A stretch of 64,000 bases of DNA from JBCCMQ01 sp039179985 (GTDB taxonomy: Bacteria > Pseudomonadota > Alphaproteobacteria > Rhodobacterales > Rhodobacteraceae), in contig JBCDED010000008.1 of the NCBI GenBank assembly GCA_039179985.1, positions 3,843 through 67,842 on the forward strand. Reading direction: 5' to 3'. The translations under genes and the position numbers were made by a program. How positions within the stretch are numbered: the first letter of the stretch is position 1; every line of letters begins with the position of its first letter. Under the pieces are notes generated by a model. It saw nothing but the letters and a program-made list of their open reading frames with translations. It made no database searches and was not told the origin of the DNA. Of this stretch, positions 26,160-35,898 are shown in pieces.

Positions 26160-29009
26160 ATGCCGTTTACGCCGACCGACTACCTGCCCTACGATTTCGC
26201 CAATCGCCGCCACATCGGCCCTTCGCCCGAGGAAATGGCCGAGATGCTGGAGGTGCTTGGCGTCCCAAACCTCGATGCGTTGATCAATGAGACGGTGCCC
26301 GAAGACATCCGGCAAAGCGATCCGCTGGAGCTTGGCAAGGCCATGTCCGAGCGCGAGCTTCTTTTCCATATGCGGCAGTTGGCGGAGAAGAACGAAGTTT
26401 TCGTCAGCCTGATCGGTCAGGGCTATCATGGCACGGTCACGCCCCCGGCGATCCAGCGGAATATCCTCGAAAACCCTGCCTGGTACACGGCCTACACGCC
26501 GTACCAGCCCGAGATCAGTCAAGGGCGGCTTGAGGCGCTTTTGAACTACCAAACGATGATCTGCGATCTGACCGGGCTCGATGTGGCCAATGCCTCGCTG
26601 CTTGACGAAGCGACCGCAGCGGCCGAAGCCATGACCATGGCGCAGCGGGTGGCGAAATCGAAGGCAACGGCGTTTTTTATCGACGAGAACTGCCACCCCC
26701 AAAACATCGCCGTAATGAAGACGCGCGCGGCGCCGCTCGGGATCGAGGTGATCGTGGGTGCGCCCGAAGCGCTGGACGCCAGCGCGGTCTTCGGCGCGGT
26801 CTTCCAGTATCCCGGCACTCGTGGGCGCATCCGCGACTTCGAACCGCAGATGGCCGCGCTCAAAGCCGCCAAGGCTATCGGCATTATCATCGCAGACCCC
26901 CTTGCCCTGACAATCCTGCGCGAACCGGGCGCCATGGGCGCTGACATCGCCGTCGGTTCCACGCAGCGCTTTGGCGTGCCCCTTGGCATGGGCGGCCCCC
27001 ACGCCGCGTACATGGCCTGCAGCGACCCCCTAAAGCGGGCCATGCCGGGGCGAATCGTCGGTGTATCCATCGACAGCCACGGCACGCCCGCCTATCGGCT
27101 GTCCCTTCAGACGCGCGAGCAGCATATTCGCCGCGAAAAGGCCACCTCGAACGTCTGCACGGCGCAAGCCCTGCTCGCCGTCATGGCGTCCTTCTATGCC
27201 GTCTTCCATGGACCAAAGGGCCTGAAAGCCATAGCGCAGCGTATCCACCGCAAAACCGTGCGCCTGGCCAAAGGGCTGGAAGAGGCCGGGTTCCAGGTGG
27301 ACCCCGAAGCCTTCTTCGATACGATCACCGTGCGAACAGGGTCAATGCAGGGCGTCATCCTGCGGGCGGCGGAGGCGGAAGGGATCAACCTGCGCGCGTT
27401 GCCCGAGGGCGAGATCGGCATCACCCTTGACGAATGCACGCGGCCAGAGACCATTGAGGCCGTCTGGCGCGCCTTCGGCATCACGAAAGCGGACGAGGAT
27501 CTTGCACCGGAGTACCGTGTGCCCCAGGGCCTTGTGCGCACAAGCGATTTCCTGACCCACCCGGTCTTCCATATGAACCGCGCCGAGACCGAAATGATGC
27601 GTTACATGCGCCGCCTGGCGGACCGCGACCTTGCGCTGGACCGGGCGATGATCCCGCTGGGCTCCTGTACCATGAAGCTGAACGCCGCCGCCGAGATGAT
27701 GCCAGTGACCTGGCGCGAGTTTTCCATGGTCCATCCTTTCGCGCCCTTGTCGCAAACCGAAGGCTACCGGCAGATGATCCACGAGCTTTGCGAAAAGCTC
27801 TGCCAGATCACCGGCTACGACGCGATGTCGATGCAGCCGAACTCGGGTGCGCAGGGGGAATACGCGGGGCTCCTGACCATCGCCGCCTATCACCGGGCGC
27901 GCGGGGATGAGGGCCGCAAGGTCTGTCTCATCCCGATCAATGCCCATGGAACCAACCCGGCCTCGGCCCATATGGCCGGGATGGAGGTTGTGGTGGTCGC
28001 CTGTACCGACAACGGCGATATCGACCTAGCGGATTTCCGTGCCAAAGCCGAGGCGGCGGGCGACACGCTTGCCGCCTGCATGATCACGTACCCCTCGACC
28101 CACGGCGTTTTTGAGGACACGGTGCGCGAGGTCTGTGCGATCACCCATGAGTTCGGCGGTCAGGTCTATCTGGACGGCGCGAACCTCAACGCGATGGTCG
28201 GGCTCGTGAAGCCGGGCGAGATCGGCTCGGACGTGAGCCACCTGAACCTGCACAAGACCTTCTGCATCCCTCACGGCGGTGGCGGCCCGGGCATGGGACC
28301 GATTGGCGTGAAGGCGCATCTGGCGCCCTTCCTACCCGGTCATCCGGAATCGGGCGGGCGTGAGGGGCCGGTCAGCGCCGCGCCCTTTGGCTCGGCCTCG
28401 ATCCTGCCCATCAGCTACGCTTACCTGAAACTCATGGGCGGCGAGGGTCTGACCCAGGCGACGCGGGTGGCGATCCTGAACGCCAACTACATCGCCAAGC
28501 GGCTCGAAGGCGCCTATAGCATTCTCTACACCGGACCGGCGGGGCATGTGGCCCATGAGTGCATCGTCGACACCCGGCCCTTTGCCGACAGCGCACATGT
28601 TTCGGTCGACGATATCGCCAAGCGGCTGATCGACCATGGCTTCCATGCACCCACCATGAGCTGGCCGGTGGCCGGCACGCTGATGATCGAGCCCACGGAA
28701 AGCGAGACCAAGGCCGAGCTTGACAGGTTCTGCGACGCCATGCTCGACATCCGCGACGAGATTGCCGCGATTGAGACCGGAACGATCGACGCGGAAAACA
28801 ACCCGCTGAAGAACGCGCCGCACACCGTGGGCGATCTGGTGGCCGACTGGGACCGCCCCTATACGCGCGAGCAGGGCTGTTTCCCGAAAGGCGCCTTCCG
28901 CGTTGACAAATACTGGCCGCCCGTGGGCCGGGTCGACAACGTCTACGGCGACAGGCACCTTGTGTGCACCTGCCCGCCGCTTGAGGACTATCTGGAAGCG
29001 GCGGAGTAA
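26160..29009 (+). CDS. gcvP: Glycine dehydrogenase (decarboxylating), P protein
   Basis: 949-residue full-length PLP enzyme that decarboxylates glycine and loads GcvH. The two halves seen in fused GcvP are present. PLP-binding Lys699 is in HLNLHKTFCIPHGGGGPGMG; the N-terminal half has RHIGPSPEEM and YTPYQPEISQGRLEALLNYQ. The C-terminal WPPVGRVDNVYGDRHLVCTC is intact. It ends only 6 bases from the convergent stop of the phosphotransferase at 29016, with no terminator between. Confidence 0.97.
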   Translation: MPFTPTDYLPYDFANRRHIGPSPEEMAEMLEVLGVPNLDALINETVPEDIRQSDPLELGKAMSERELLFHMRQLAEKNEVFVSLIGQGYHGTVTPPAIQRNILENPAWYTAYTPYQPEISQGRLEALLNYQTMICDLTGLDVANASLLDEATAAAEAMTMAQRVAKSKATAFFIDENCHPQNIAVMKTRAAPLGIEVIVGAPEALDASAVFGAVFQYPGTRGRIRDFEPQMAALKAAKAIGIIIADPLALTILREPGAMGADIAVGSTQRFGVPLGMGGPHAAYMACSDPLKRAMPGRIVGVSIDSHGTPAYRLSLQTREQHIRREKATSNVCTAQALLAVMASFYAVFHGPKGLKAIAQRIHRKTVRLAKGLEEAGFQVDPEAFFDTITVRTGSMQGVILRAAEAEGINLRALPEGEIGITLDECTRPETIEAVWRAFGITKADEDLAPEYRVPQGLVRTSDFLTHPVFHMNRAETEMMRYMRRLADRDLALDRAMIPLGSCTMKLNAAAEMMPVTWREFSMVHPFAPLSQTEGYRQMIHELCEKLCQITGYDAMSMQPNSGAQGEYAGLLTIAAYHRARGDEGRKVCLIPINAHGTNPASAHMAGMEVVVVACTDNGDIDLADFRAKAEAAGDTLAACMITYPSTHGVFEDTVREVCAITHEFGGQVYLDGANLNAMVGLVKPGEIGSDVSHLNLHKTFCIPHGGGGPGMGPIGVKAHLAPFLPGHPESGGREGPVSAAPFGSASILPISYAYLKLMGGEGLTQATRVAILNANYIAKRLEGAYSILYTGPAGHVAHECIVDTRPFADSAHVSVDDIAKRLIDHGFHAPTMSWPVAGTLMIEPTESETKAELDRFCDAMLDIRDEIAAIETGTIDAENNPLKNAPHTVGDLVADWDRPYTREQGCFPKGAFRVDKYWPPVGRVDNVYGDRHLVCTCPPLEDYLEAAE

Positions 29010-29015
29010 AGGCGC

Positions 29016-29888
29016 CTAGGGCACGTCCTGCAAAAGCTGCTCGCAGGCCCATGCCGTGCGGTCGGCAACGGCAGGGTTGCGGCCATTCCGGTAGTAAGAC
29101 AGCGCAATCGTGGCCGCATAGACCGACAAGGCGCGACCGCGGCGCCATAGCGTGTCGTCCGGCGCAAGGGCTGCGCGAAAGGCAGTGCGGCCTTCGGCTT
29201 GAAGGTACATCCAGGCAACGGTCAAATCTGCGGCCGGGTCACCGCAACCGGCAAGGCCCCAGTCTATGACCGCCGTCAGGCGCCCGCTTTCGGCCAATAG
29301 GTTGCCCGCCTGCAAATCGCCGTGGAACGCGCGTGGCGTGCCATCCCAGGGCGGCGCATCGAGCCCGACCTGCCAGAGCGCCAGCAACCGGTCGGCCTCG
29401 AAAAGATCCGCGACCCCGGCAATGGCCTTGCGTGTCATGGCATCCCGGCTGGCCAGCGGCGCGCCACGGTTGTTCTCGGGGCTCGTGGGCAGGGTCGGTG
29501 GCATCTGCCAGAGGGCCCGCAAGAAATCCGCGAGCATGCGGGCGGCGGTAACCTGATCACCGAGGCTCCCTAGGGTCGCGGGCGCGCCGGGAAGCCAGCC
29601 GAGCAGCAGCCAGTTATGGGGAAAGGCCCCGCTGGCCTGCCCCCTGCCCCGGATCCGCGGCACCGCCAGTGGCAGGTCCGGCAATCCGTCCAGCCAGTGC
29701 GCCTCTTTCTTCAACAGCGCTGCGGCGCGCGCATCCTTGGGCAGCCGCGCCACGAGGTCCATGCCGACCCGAACCATGGCGTTATCCGTACCGCCCGAGG
29801 GCACCGGGGTGAGGGGCAGGCCGGCGAGGTCCGGAAACTGGGCGCGCAGCAGCGCCCGGAGGGTCTCTGTCTCAGATGCAGCGGCCAC
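29016..29888 (-). CDS. Aminoglycoside phosphotransferase-family kinase
   Basis: 290 residues from a GTG at 29888 that overlaps the SDR stop by 17 bases. Protein-kinase-like small-molecule kinase: N-lobe VPSGGTDNAMVRVG, Lys/Glu region ALLKKEAHWLDGL, catalytic FHGDLQAGNLL and metal-binding VIDWGLAGCGDPAADL. Family members phosphorylate varied hydroxylated metabolites as well as antibiotics; nothing here points to resistance. It is last in the leftward operon that starts with dppB. Confidence 0.87.
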   Translation of the reverse strand: MAAASETETLRALLRAQFPDLAGLPLTPVPSGGTDNAMVRVGMDLVARLPKDARAAALLKKEAHWLDGLPDLPLAVPRIRGRGQASGAFPHNWLLLGWLPGAPATLGSLGDQVTAARMLADFLRALWQMPPTLPTSPENNRGAPLASRDAMTRKAIAGVADLFEADRLLALWQVGLDAPPWDGTPRAFHGDLQAGNLLAESGRLTAVIDWGLAGCGDPAADLTVAWMYLQAEGRTAFRAALAPDDTLWRRGRALSVYAATIALSYYRNGRNPAVADRTAWACEQLLQDVP

Positions 29889-30618
29889 CGTCCACTTCCA
29901 TAGCGACGCCGGTGATCATCGAGGCGGCGTCGGAGCAAAGAAAGACCGAGGCGGCGGCGATGTCTTCGGGGGTGGAAAATCGGCCAAGCGGGATTGTGGC
30001 GAGAAACTGCGCGCGCCGCTCCGGAGTATCTTCGCCCATGAAGGATTTCAGAAGCGGCGTTTCCCCCGCCACGGGGTTCAGTGCGTTGACACGGATTCCA
30101 AAGGGCGCAAGCTCGACCGCCATGGTGCGGGTCGCGGTGATCATCCAGCCTTTCGACGCATTGTACCAGTTGAGGTTCGGGCGCGGGCTGACCCCTGCGG
30201 TCGAGGCGATGTTCAGGATCGCGCCGCTGCCGCGTGATTTCATACCCGGCACAAAACTGCGGGCTGTCAGGTAAACCGATTTGGCATTGACTGCCAGCAC
30301 ACGATCGAAGTCCGCCTCGGACACCTCATCAAGCGGCGCAGGAATATGGGTGACGCCCGCGTTGTTCACAAGGATATCGGGCGTCCCGAAGAGCGCGCGC
30401 GCAGCCTCTGCCATGTCGGCCACGCTTTCGCCCGAAGCCACGTCGACCGTCACCGCCTCGCCCCCCACGTCGCGCGCGATTTCGGCGGCACCCGTCCCGT
30501 TCAGATCTGCTACCATGACCCGCGCGCCCTCTACCGCAAAGGCCCGCGCAATCCCGGCGCCAAAGCCCGAGGCCGCGCCGGTGACAATGGCCGTTTTGCC
30601 GTCCAGTGATCCGGTCAT
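29872..30618 (-). CDS. Short-chain dehydrogenase/reductase (SDR)
   Basis: 248-residue classical SDR. Cofactor motif TGAASGFGAGIA, Asp in VADLNG suggesting NAD preference, NNAGVT, catalytic Ser in ILNIASTAG, and YNASK (Tyr, Lys). The ATG at 30618 overlaps the thioesterase stop by 4 bases; a longer open frame extends upstream over the thioesterase gene and is rejected. An oxidoreductase of a hydroxy or keto compound in the same pathway as the aldehyde dehydrogenase is likely. Confidence 0.92.
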   Translation of the reverse strand: MTGSLDGKTAIVTGAASGFGAGIARAFAVEGARVMVADLNGTGAAEIARDVGGEAVTVDVASGESVADMAEAARALFGTPDILVNNAGVTHIPAPLDEVSEADFDRVLAVNAKSVYLTARSFVPGMKSRGSGAILNIASTAGVSPRPNLNWYNASKGWMITATRTMAVELAPFGIRVNALNPVAGETPLLKSFMGEDTPERRAQFLATIPLGRFSTPEDIAAASVFLCSDAASMITGVAMEVDGGRCI

Positions 30619-31046
30619 GTCCCCTCCCCCTCGTCGAAGTAATCTGCAAGCCGCGCGCGAACGTCGTCCGGTACCGGTACCGCCCTGCGCGCCACAAGGT
30701 CTAGCATCACGCAGGTAAAGCGCGCCCGAAAGCAAAGCTTGTGGTCTTCGCCCCGGTAGAGCCGGTGTCGGAAGGTGGCGGATTTGGTGCCGATATTCAC
30801 GGTGGCGGTGGTCATGTAGATGATATCCCCGAGCACAAGTTCGCTCAGAAAATCACCCTCGGTGTTCACCACAGCAAAAGACAGGCGGCGCCCCGTGGTC
30901 AGGTCGCTGCGCGTAAGCCCCAATCCGTTCTGCAAGGCATAGATCGCATCTCCGCAGGCTTCGAAATACCTGCCCACGTTCATGTGCCCCAGAAAATCGC
31001 AATCGGCGGCGCTGACGTTTCGGCGGAGGGTCTCGATTTCAGGCAT
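30615..31046 (-). CDS. Hotdog-fold acyl-CoA thioesterase (4HBT type)
   Basis: 143-residue hotdog protein. VSAADCDFLGHMNVGRYFEACGDA contains the conserved Asp/His/Asn region of 4-hydroxybenzoyl-CoA thioesterase-like enzymes, followed by VNTEGDFLSELVLGDIIYM and SATFRHRLYRGED. It would hydrolyse an acyl-CoA. It lies 4 bases after the aldehyde dehydrogenase and overlaps the SDR gene. Confidence 0.87.
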   Translation of the reverse strand: MPEIETLRRNVSAADCDFLGHMNVGRYFEACGDAIYALQNGLGLTRSDLTTGRRLSFAVVNTEGDFLSELVLGDIIYMTTATVNIGTKSATFRHRLYRGEDHKLCFRARFTCVMLDLVARRAVPVPDDVRARLADYFDEGEGT

Positions 31047-31050
31047 GGGA

Positions 31051-32499
31051 TTATCCGTGGTAGTTAGCGACCGTTTTTAAGGTCGAGAATCCATAGAGCG
31101 CCTCGAACCCTTTCTCGCGGCCGTGACCCGATTTGCCCACACCGCCGAAGGGCAGTTCTACACCGCCGCCCGCGCCGTAGTTGTTGACGAAGACCTGTCC
31201 GGCGCGCAGGCGTTTGGCCATGCGCTGCTGGCGCGCGCCGTCGCGCGTCCAGACCGAGGCGACAAGGCCGTAGACCGTGCCATTGGCAATCTCCACAGCC
31301 TCGTCTTCGTCCTCGAAAGGCAGGATCACCTGGACGGGGCCGAAGATCTCTTCCTGCGCCAGGCGGGTCTCCGGGCCGAGGTCGCCCAGAAGCGTCGGCA
31401 CGACGTAGTGCCCGCCATCGGGCACGTCGACGGTCAGTTGCCCCTGGGCAATCACATGGTCGCTGCCCGCGTCGTCGAGGTAGCCGGTGACGATCTCTTT
31501 CTGGCGGGCCGAGATCAGCGGACCGACGTGCAGGTCCGCCTGCGCGGGCCCGACGTGCAGCGCGCGGTAGCGGTCGGCCATGGCACGCACAAGACGATCG
31601 TGGAGGCCGCGCTGAACGAGGATCCGCGAGGAGGCCGAGCAGGTCTGTCCTGCGTTCTGTATCCCTGCGTTAACCAGAAACGGCAGGGCCGCATCGAGGT
31701 CGGCGTCGTCGAAAACCACCTGCGGAGACTTGCCGCCCAACTCTAGCGTGACCGGCACAACGTTGCGCGCGGCCTCCGCCTGGACGAGCGCGCCCGTGGC
31801 GACGGAGCCGGTGAAGGAAATATGGTGAACGCCCTCGTGGGCGGCCAGCGCCTGTCCCGCTTCGCGGCCAAGCCCCGGCACCACGTTTAGCGCACCCGGC
31901 GGCAGTCCCGCTTCGCGCGCGAGATCGGCGAAGGCCAGCGCCGTCAGGCAGGCCTCTTCCGCGGGTTTCAGGACGCAGGCGTTGCCCATGGCCAGCGCCG
32001 CGCCGACGGATCGCCCGATGATCTGCATCGGGTAGTTCCAGGGGATGATATGCCCGGTGACGCCGTGGGGTTCGCGCAGGGTGTAGACGGTATAGCCGTC
32101 AAGATAGGGGATGGTCTGCCCCATGACCTTGTCCGCCGCCCCGCCGTAAAATTCCATGTAGCGCGCCAGCGCCCTTGCGTCGGCCCTGGCCTGGGTCAGA
32201 GGCTTGCCCACATCGAGCGCTTCGATCAGCGCCAGATCCTCGATGCGCCCTTCAACAAGCTGGCCAAGGCGCATCAGCACGCGACCCCGCTCCGCCGCCG
32301 TTTTACGCCCCCAGTCTCCGGCCAGCGCGGCCTCGGCGGCGGCGATGGCGGCATCGATATCCTGCCCCCGGCCACGGGCAATCTCGCCGATCTGCTGGCC
32401 GGTGGAGGGATCTTCCAGCGGCAGACGTTCCGGTACGTCTTGCCAGGACCCGGCAATGAAAATCTGGTCTGTCGGGTACCAGAACGGACTATCGGTCAT
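31051..32499 (-). CDS. NAD-dependent aldehyde dehydrogenase
   Basis: 482 residues, full ALDH superfamily length. GHIIPWNYPMQI and the cofactor-binding LKPAEEACLTAL are present. FTGSVATGALV is followed by general base Glu253 in LELGGKSP. Nucleophile Cys287 lies in QNAGQTCSASSR, and EEIFGPVQVILPF comes near the C-terminus. The ATG overlaps the stop of the ABC ATPase by 4 bases, linking import and oxidation of the same compound. Substrate unknown. Confidence 0.94.
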   Translation of the reverse strand: MTDSPFWYPTDQIFIAGSWQDVPERLPLEDPSTGQQIGEIARGRGQDIDAAIAAAEAALAGDWGRKTAAERGRVLMRLGQLVEGRIEDLALIEALDVGKPLTQARADARALARYMEFYGGAADKVMGQTIPYLDGYTVYTLREPHGVTGHIIPWNYPMQIIGRSVGAALAMGNACVLKPAEEACLTALAFADLAREAGLPPGALNVVPGLGREAGQALAAHEGVHHISFTGSVATGALVQAEAARNVVPVTLELGGKSPQVVFDDADLDAALPFLVNAGIQNAGQTCSASSRILVQRGLHDRLVRAMADRYRALHVGPAQADLHVGPLISARQKEIVTGYLDDAGSDHVIAQGQLTVDVPDGGHYVVPTLLGDLGPETRLAQEEIFGPVQVILPFEDEDEAVEIANGTVYGLVASVWTRDGARQQRMAKRLRAGQVFVNNYGAGGGVELPFGGVGKSGHGREKGFEALYGFSTLKTVANYHG

Positions 32500-34094
32500 C
32501 CTGCGGCCTCCTCTGCCCAGGCGTCGGGGATGCGCGGCGTGGCCCCGATCAGTTCCTTGGTGTAGGCGTCCCGCGGCGCCGAGAGCACCCGGTGTGTCGG
32601 TCCGTCTTCGACGATGCAGCCCGCTTTCATTACATAAACCCTGTCGGTGATGGCCCGCACGACGCCAAGATCGTGCGAGATAAAGAGATAGGCCAGCCCA
32701 AACTCTTGCCGCAGCTCGGTCAGAAGATCGAGGATCTGCGCGCGGATCGACACATCGAGGGCCGAAACCGCCTCGTCCAGCACGATCAGCTCGGGGCGTG
32801 TGATCAGCGCGCGCGCGATCGCAATCCTCTGGCGCTGGCCACCGGAAAATTCGTGGATGTAGCGATCCATGACGGCAGGCTTCAGGCCAACAGCGCGCAG
32901 CGCCTCCGCGACCAGGGTTCCGGTGTCGCCGTGGGCGCCGCGCAACAGGTAGAAGGGCTCCGACACCAGCCGCCGCACCTTGTGGCGCGGGTTGAATGAG
33001 CCAAAGGGATCCTGAAACACCACCTGCATCTTGCGGCGGAGACTGCCGGGCACCTTGCGCGGCTCGGGCAGCTTGCGGCCAGCGAGGTTGATCTGGCCGC
33101 CCTGCAGCGGTTCCAGCCCCAGGATCGCCCGCGACAGCGTTGATTTCCCGCAGCCGGATTCGCCCACCAACCCCACGCTTTCGCCCTGCCCCACGGTCAG
33201 GTTCACCTGATCGACGGCCCGCAGTGAGCCGCCCGCACCGATCAGGCCCTTCCGCGGCAGCCGGTATTCGCGGACGACGCCGCGCACTTCCAGAAGCGGC
33301 GGGCCGAGACGCAGGGGTGTGCGCGGCGGCACGTAGGACGCAGCATCGAAAAGACGGCGTGTGTAGGGGTGGTGGCGGCGGCGAAAGAGGCTTTCGGTCC
33401 GACCAGCCTCCACGATCTGGCCGTCCTTCATAACGGCCACTTGGTCGGCTACCTGACTGACCACGGCAAGGTCGTGGGTGATCAGCATCAGTGCCAGCCC
33501 CTCTTTCCGCACGAGATCCTGAAGCAACGACAGGATCTGCGCCTGGGTTGTAACATCGAGCGCCGTGGTCGGTTCATCGGCGATCAGGAGCTTCGGTTTC
33601 AGCGCCACGGCCATGGCGATGGCGACACGCTGACGCTGACCGCCCGAGAGCTCGTGGGGGTAGCGGCTGAGTGGAAAACGCTCTTCCGGCAGCCCTACAC
33701 GGTCGAGCGCGAACCGTGCCCGCGCCAGCGCGCGCGCGCCGCGGGCGACGCCGTGGATCACCAGAGTTTCGGCCACCTGATCACCGATGGTCTTTAGAGG
33801 ATTGAGCGCCGTCATCGGCTCCTGGAAGATCATCCCGATGTCACGCCCGCGCACGTCGCACATGGTGCGTTCGGAGAGGTGGTTCAGGTCGCGGCGCTCC
33901 AGTTCCACCGCACCTTCCATGCGCGCCTCGGGCGGCAAAAGCTGCATCACCGACAGTGCGGTGATCGACTTGCCCGAGCCGCTTTCGCCCACAAGGCCCA
34001 GAACCTGACCCTCGGCCAGATCGAAGGACACGCGCCGCACCACGTCTTGGTCGCCGAAGCCGACCGTCAGGTTCCGGACCGACAGAAGGCTCAT
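32496..34094 (-). CDS. Dipeptide/oligopeptide-type ABC transporter, fused double ATPase
   Basis: 532-residue protein with two nucleotide-binding domains in one chain, equivalent to DppD plus DppF. The first has Walker A GESGSGKS, signature LSGGQRQRVAIAM and Walker B LLIADEPTTALD. The second has Walker A GESGCGKS, signature FSGGQRQRIAIAR and Walker B LIVLDEAVSALD. Both are followed by switch-His loops (ITHDLAVV, ISHDLGVV). Fused versions such as YejF are common. ATGA overlaps with the permease upstream and the dehydrogenase downstream. Confidence 0.94.
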   Translation of the reverse strand: MSLLSVRNLTVGFGDQDVVRRVSFDLAEGQVLGLVGESGSGKSITALSVMQLLPPEARMEGAVELERRDLNHLSERTMCDVRGRDIGMIFQEPMTALNPLKTIGDQVAETLVIHGVARGARALARARFALDRVGLPEERFPLSRYPHELSGGQRQRVAIAMAVALKPKLLIADEPTTALDVTTQAQILSLLQDLVRKEGLALMLITHDLAVVSQVADQVAVMKDGQIVEAGRTESLFRRRHHPYTRRLFDAASYVPPRTPLRLGPPLLEVRGVVREYRLPRKGLIGAGGSLRAVDQVNLTVGQGESVGLVGESGCGKSTLSRAILGLEPLQGGQINLAGRKLPEPRKVPGSLRRKMQVVFQDPFGSFNPRHKVRRLVSEPFYLLRGAHGDTGTLVAEALRAVGLKPAVMDRYIHEFSGGQRQRIAIARALITRPELIVLDEAVSALDVSIRAQILDLLTELRQEFGLAYLFISHDLGVVRAITDRVYVMKAGCIVEDGPTHRVLSAPRDAYTKELIGATPRIPDAWAEEAAG

Positions 34095-34912
34095 GCGAGC
34101 TGCCCCTTCCGCGGGTCGAGATAATCCCGCAGACCGTCCCCAAAGAGATTGAGCCCAAGCACCATGAAGACGATGGCGAGTCCCGGGAAGATCGCCATAT
34201 GGGGTGCGAGGCTGATCATGGTTTGGCTGTCGGCCAGCATCCGCCCCCAGCTTGGTGTGGGTGGCTGTGCGCCAAGGCCGACATAGCTGAGCGCAGCTTC
34301 GGCGAGGATGCCGAGGGAAAACTGGATGGTGCCCTGCACGATCAGAAGGTTGGCGATGCCGGGCAGGATATGCTCAATCGCGATGCGCCAGCCGCGCTTG
34401 CCCGCCACCCGCGCCGCCATGACGTAATCCAGCGTCCAGATCGCGAGCGCACCGCCGCGCGTGACGCGCGCAAAGACGGGGATGTTGAAGATACCGATAG
34501 CCAGGATTGCATTGAAGGCCGAGGGCCCGAAGACGGCCGTGATCAGGATTGCAATGACAAGCGAGGGGAAGGCAAAGACCAGATCGTTGCCGCGCATAAT
34601 CAGATCATCAAGGAAACTGCCCCGGTATGCCGAAGCCAGAAGGCCAAGGGGTACGCCAATCACCATGCCGATCCCAACGGCCACAAGGGCCACCGCGATG
34701 GAAGTGCGCGCACCCACCATGAGCATGGACAGGATATCGCGGCCAAAGTGATCGGTACCGAGGGGATGCGCGAGGTCGGGCGTGCGCATCCGGTCCGCGA
34801 CCGACAGCGCCTCGACCCCGTAGGGCGTCCAGAAAAACGACAGGAGCGCGGCGCCAATAAAGATCAGGCTGATCACCCCGCCAAGGCGCATCTTGCCAAC
34901 CGCGCCGCTCAT
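34091..34912 (-). CDS. Dipeptide-type ABC transporter permease (DppC type)
   Basis: 273-residue inner-membrane permease. N-terminal helix GVISLIFIGAALLSFFW, then the family-specific HPLGTDHFGRDILSMLMVGA. Five further helices include the EAA loop AARVAGKRGWRIAIEHILPG, and C-terminal GLNLFGDGLRDYLDP is typical of DppC. I start at the ATG at 34912, which overlaps the dppB stop. The frame is open far upstream, but that part is an out-of-frame reading of dppB. Confidence 0.93.
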   Translation of the reverse strand: MSGAVGKMRLGGVISLIFIGAALLSFFWTPYGVEALSVADRMRTPDLAHPLGTDHFGRDILSMLMVGARTSIAVALVAVGIGMVIGVPLGLLASAYRGSFLDDLIMRGNDLVFAFPSLVIAILITAVFGPSAFNAILAIGIFNIPVFARVTRGGALAIWTLDYVMAARVAGKRGWRIAIEHILPGIANLLIVQGTIQFSLGILAEAALSYVGLGAQPPTPSWGRMLADSQTMISLAPHMAIFPGLAIVFMVLGLNLFGDGLRDYLDPRKGQLA

Positions 34913-35856
34913 GCGCGGCGTCTGAGGCGCGGGTCGATGGCCGCATAGGCCAGATCGACGAGGAAGGTCACCAGAATGACCGAGAAGACGAGGAGCATGA
35001 CCACGCTTTCCACGACCACCAGGTCCCGCTGGGTGATGCCCTGGAAGATCAGCCGCCCCAGGCCGGGGAGGAAAAAGACGTTCTCGATAATGATGGCGCC
35101 CGCGAGCAGGAATGAGAACTGTAGCCCGATGATCGTCATCACCGGGATCAGGGCGTTGCGGAGGGCATGGCGCACGATGGCCTGCCTGCGCGAAAGTCCT
35201 TTGGCACGGGCAGTGCGGATATAGTCCTGGCCGACGTTCTCTAAGAGACCCGAGCGCATGACCCGCGCCAGAATGCTCGCTTGCGGCAGCGCCAGCGCAA
35301 TGGCCGGCAGCGTCAGCGCCTTCATCGCGGGCCACACCCCTTCGTCCCACTCCGGAAACCCCCCGGCCGAGAACCATTGCAGATGGATGGCGAAGACCAG
35401 CACCAGCAGCATGGCAAACCAGAAATTCGGGATTGCGATGCCAAGCTGCGTGCCCGCCATGATGCCGAAATCGGCCGGTCGGCCGCTGCGCGCCGCCGCG
35501 ATGAGCCCCAGGGGAATGGCGATGACGGTGGAGAGGATGAGGGCATAGAGCGTCAGCGGCAGCGAGACCCAAAGGCGCGCCGCCACCAGTTCCGAGACGG
35601 GCACGCGGTAGGTGTAGGAGGTTCCGAAGTCGCCTTGCAGCATGCCTGTGACCCACGCGAGGTAACGCTGGACCGGGCTGCCATCCAATCCCAGTTCGGC
35701 CCGCAGCGCCGCCACGGTGTCAGGCTCTGCGTTTAGCCCCAGCATGAAGGCAGCCGGGTCGCCCGGAATGACCTCGATCACCGCGAAAATCACCAGGCTC
35801 GCAACGACGAGACTGAGGCTCAGCGAGAGCAGCCTTCCGAGAACGAACCGTACCAT
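34909..35856 (-). CDS. Dipeptide-type ABC transporter permease (DppB type)
   Basis: 315-residue permease opening this operon. Family features: N-terminal VLGRLLSLSLSLVVASLVIF helix, EVIPGDPAAFMLG, YLAWVTGMLQGDFGTSY, and the EAA loop TARAKGLSRRQAIVRHALRNA. C-terminal VDLAYAAIDPRLR. No binding-protein gene directly precedes it; the nearest candidate on the same strand is at 38350-39819, beyond four unrelated genes. Confidence 0.93.
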   Translation of the reverse strand: MVRFVLGRLLSLSLSLVVASLVIFAVIEVIPGDPAAFMLGLNAEPDTVAALRAELGLDGSPVQRYLAWVTGMLQGDFGTSYTYRVPVSELVAARLWVSLPLTLYALILSTVIAIPLGLIAAARSGRPADFGIMAGTQLGIAIPNFWFAMLLVLVFAIHLQWFSAGGFPEWDEGVWPAMKALTLPAIALALPQASILARVMRSGLLENVGQDYIRTARAKGLSRRQAIVRHALRNALIPVMTIIGLQFSFLLAGAIIIENVFFLPGLGRLIFQGITQRDLVVVESVVMLLVFSVILVTFLVDLAYAAIDPRLRRRA

Positions 35857-35898
35857 GGCCCGGACGCTAGCCTCTGCCAGCCGCCCGCGCCAGTGCGA

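Noticed and set aside
34913..35656. Upstream extension of the dppC frame that would give a 521-residue permease
   Set aside because: The extension lies over dppB in another frame and has no membrane-helix pattern; the DppC start at 34912 overlaps the dppB stop as expected.
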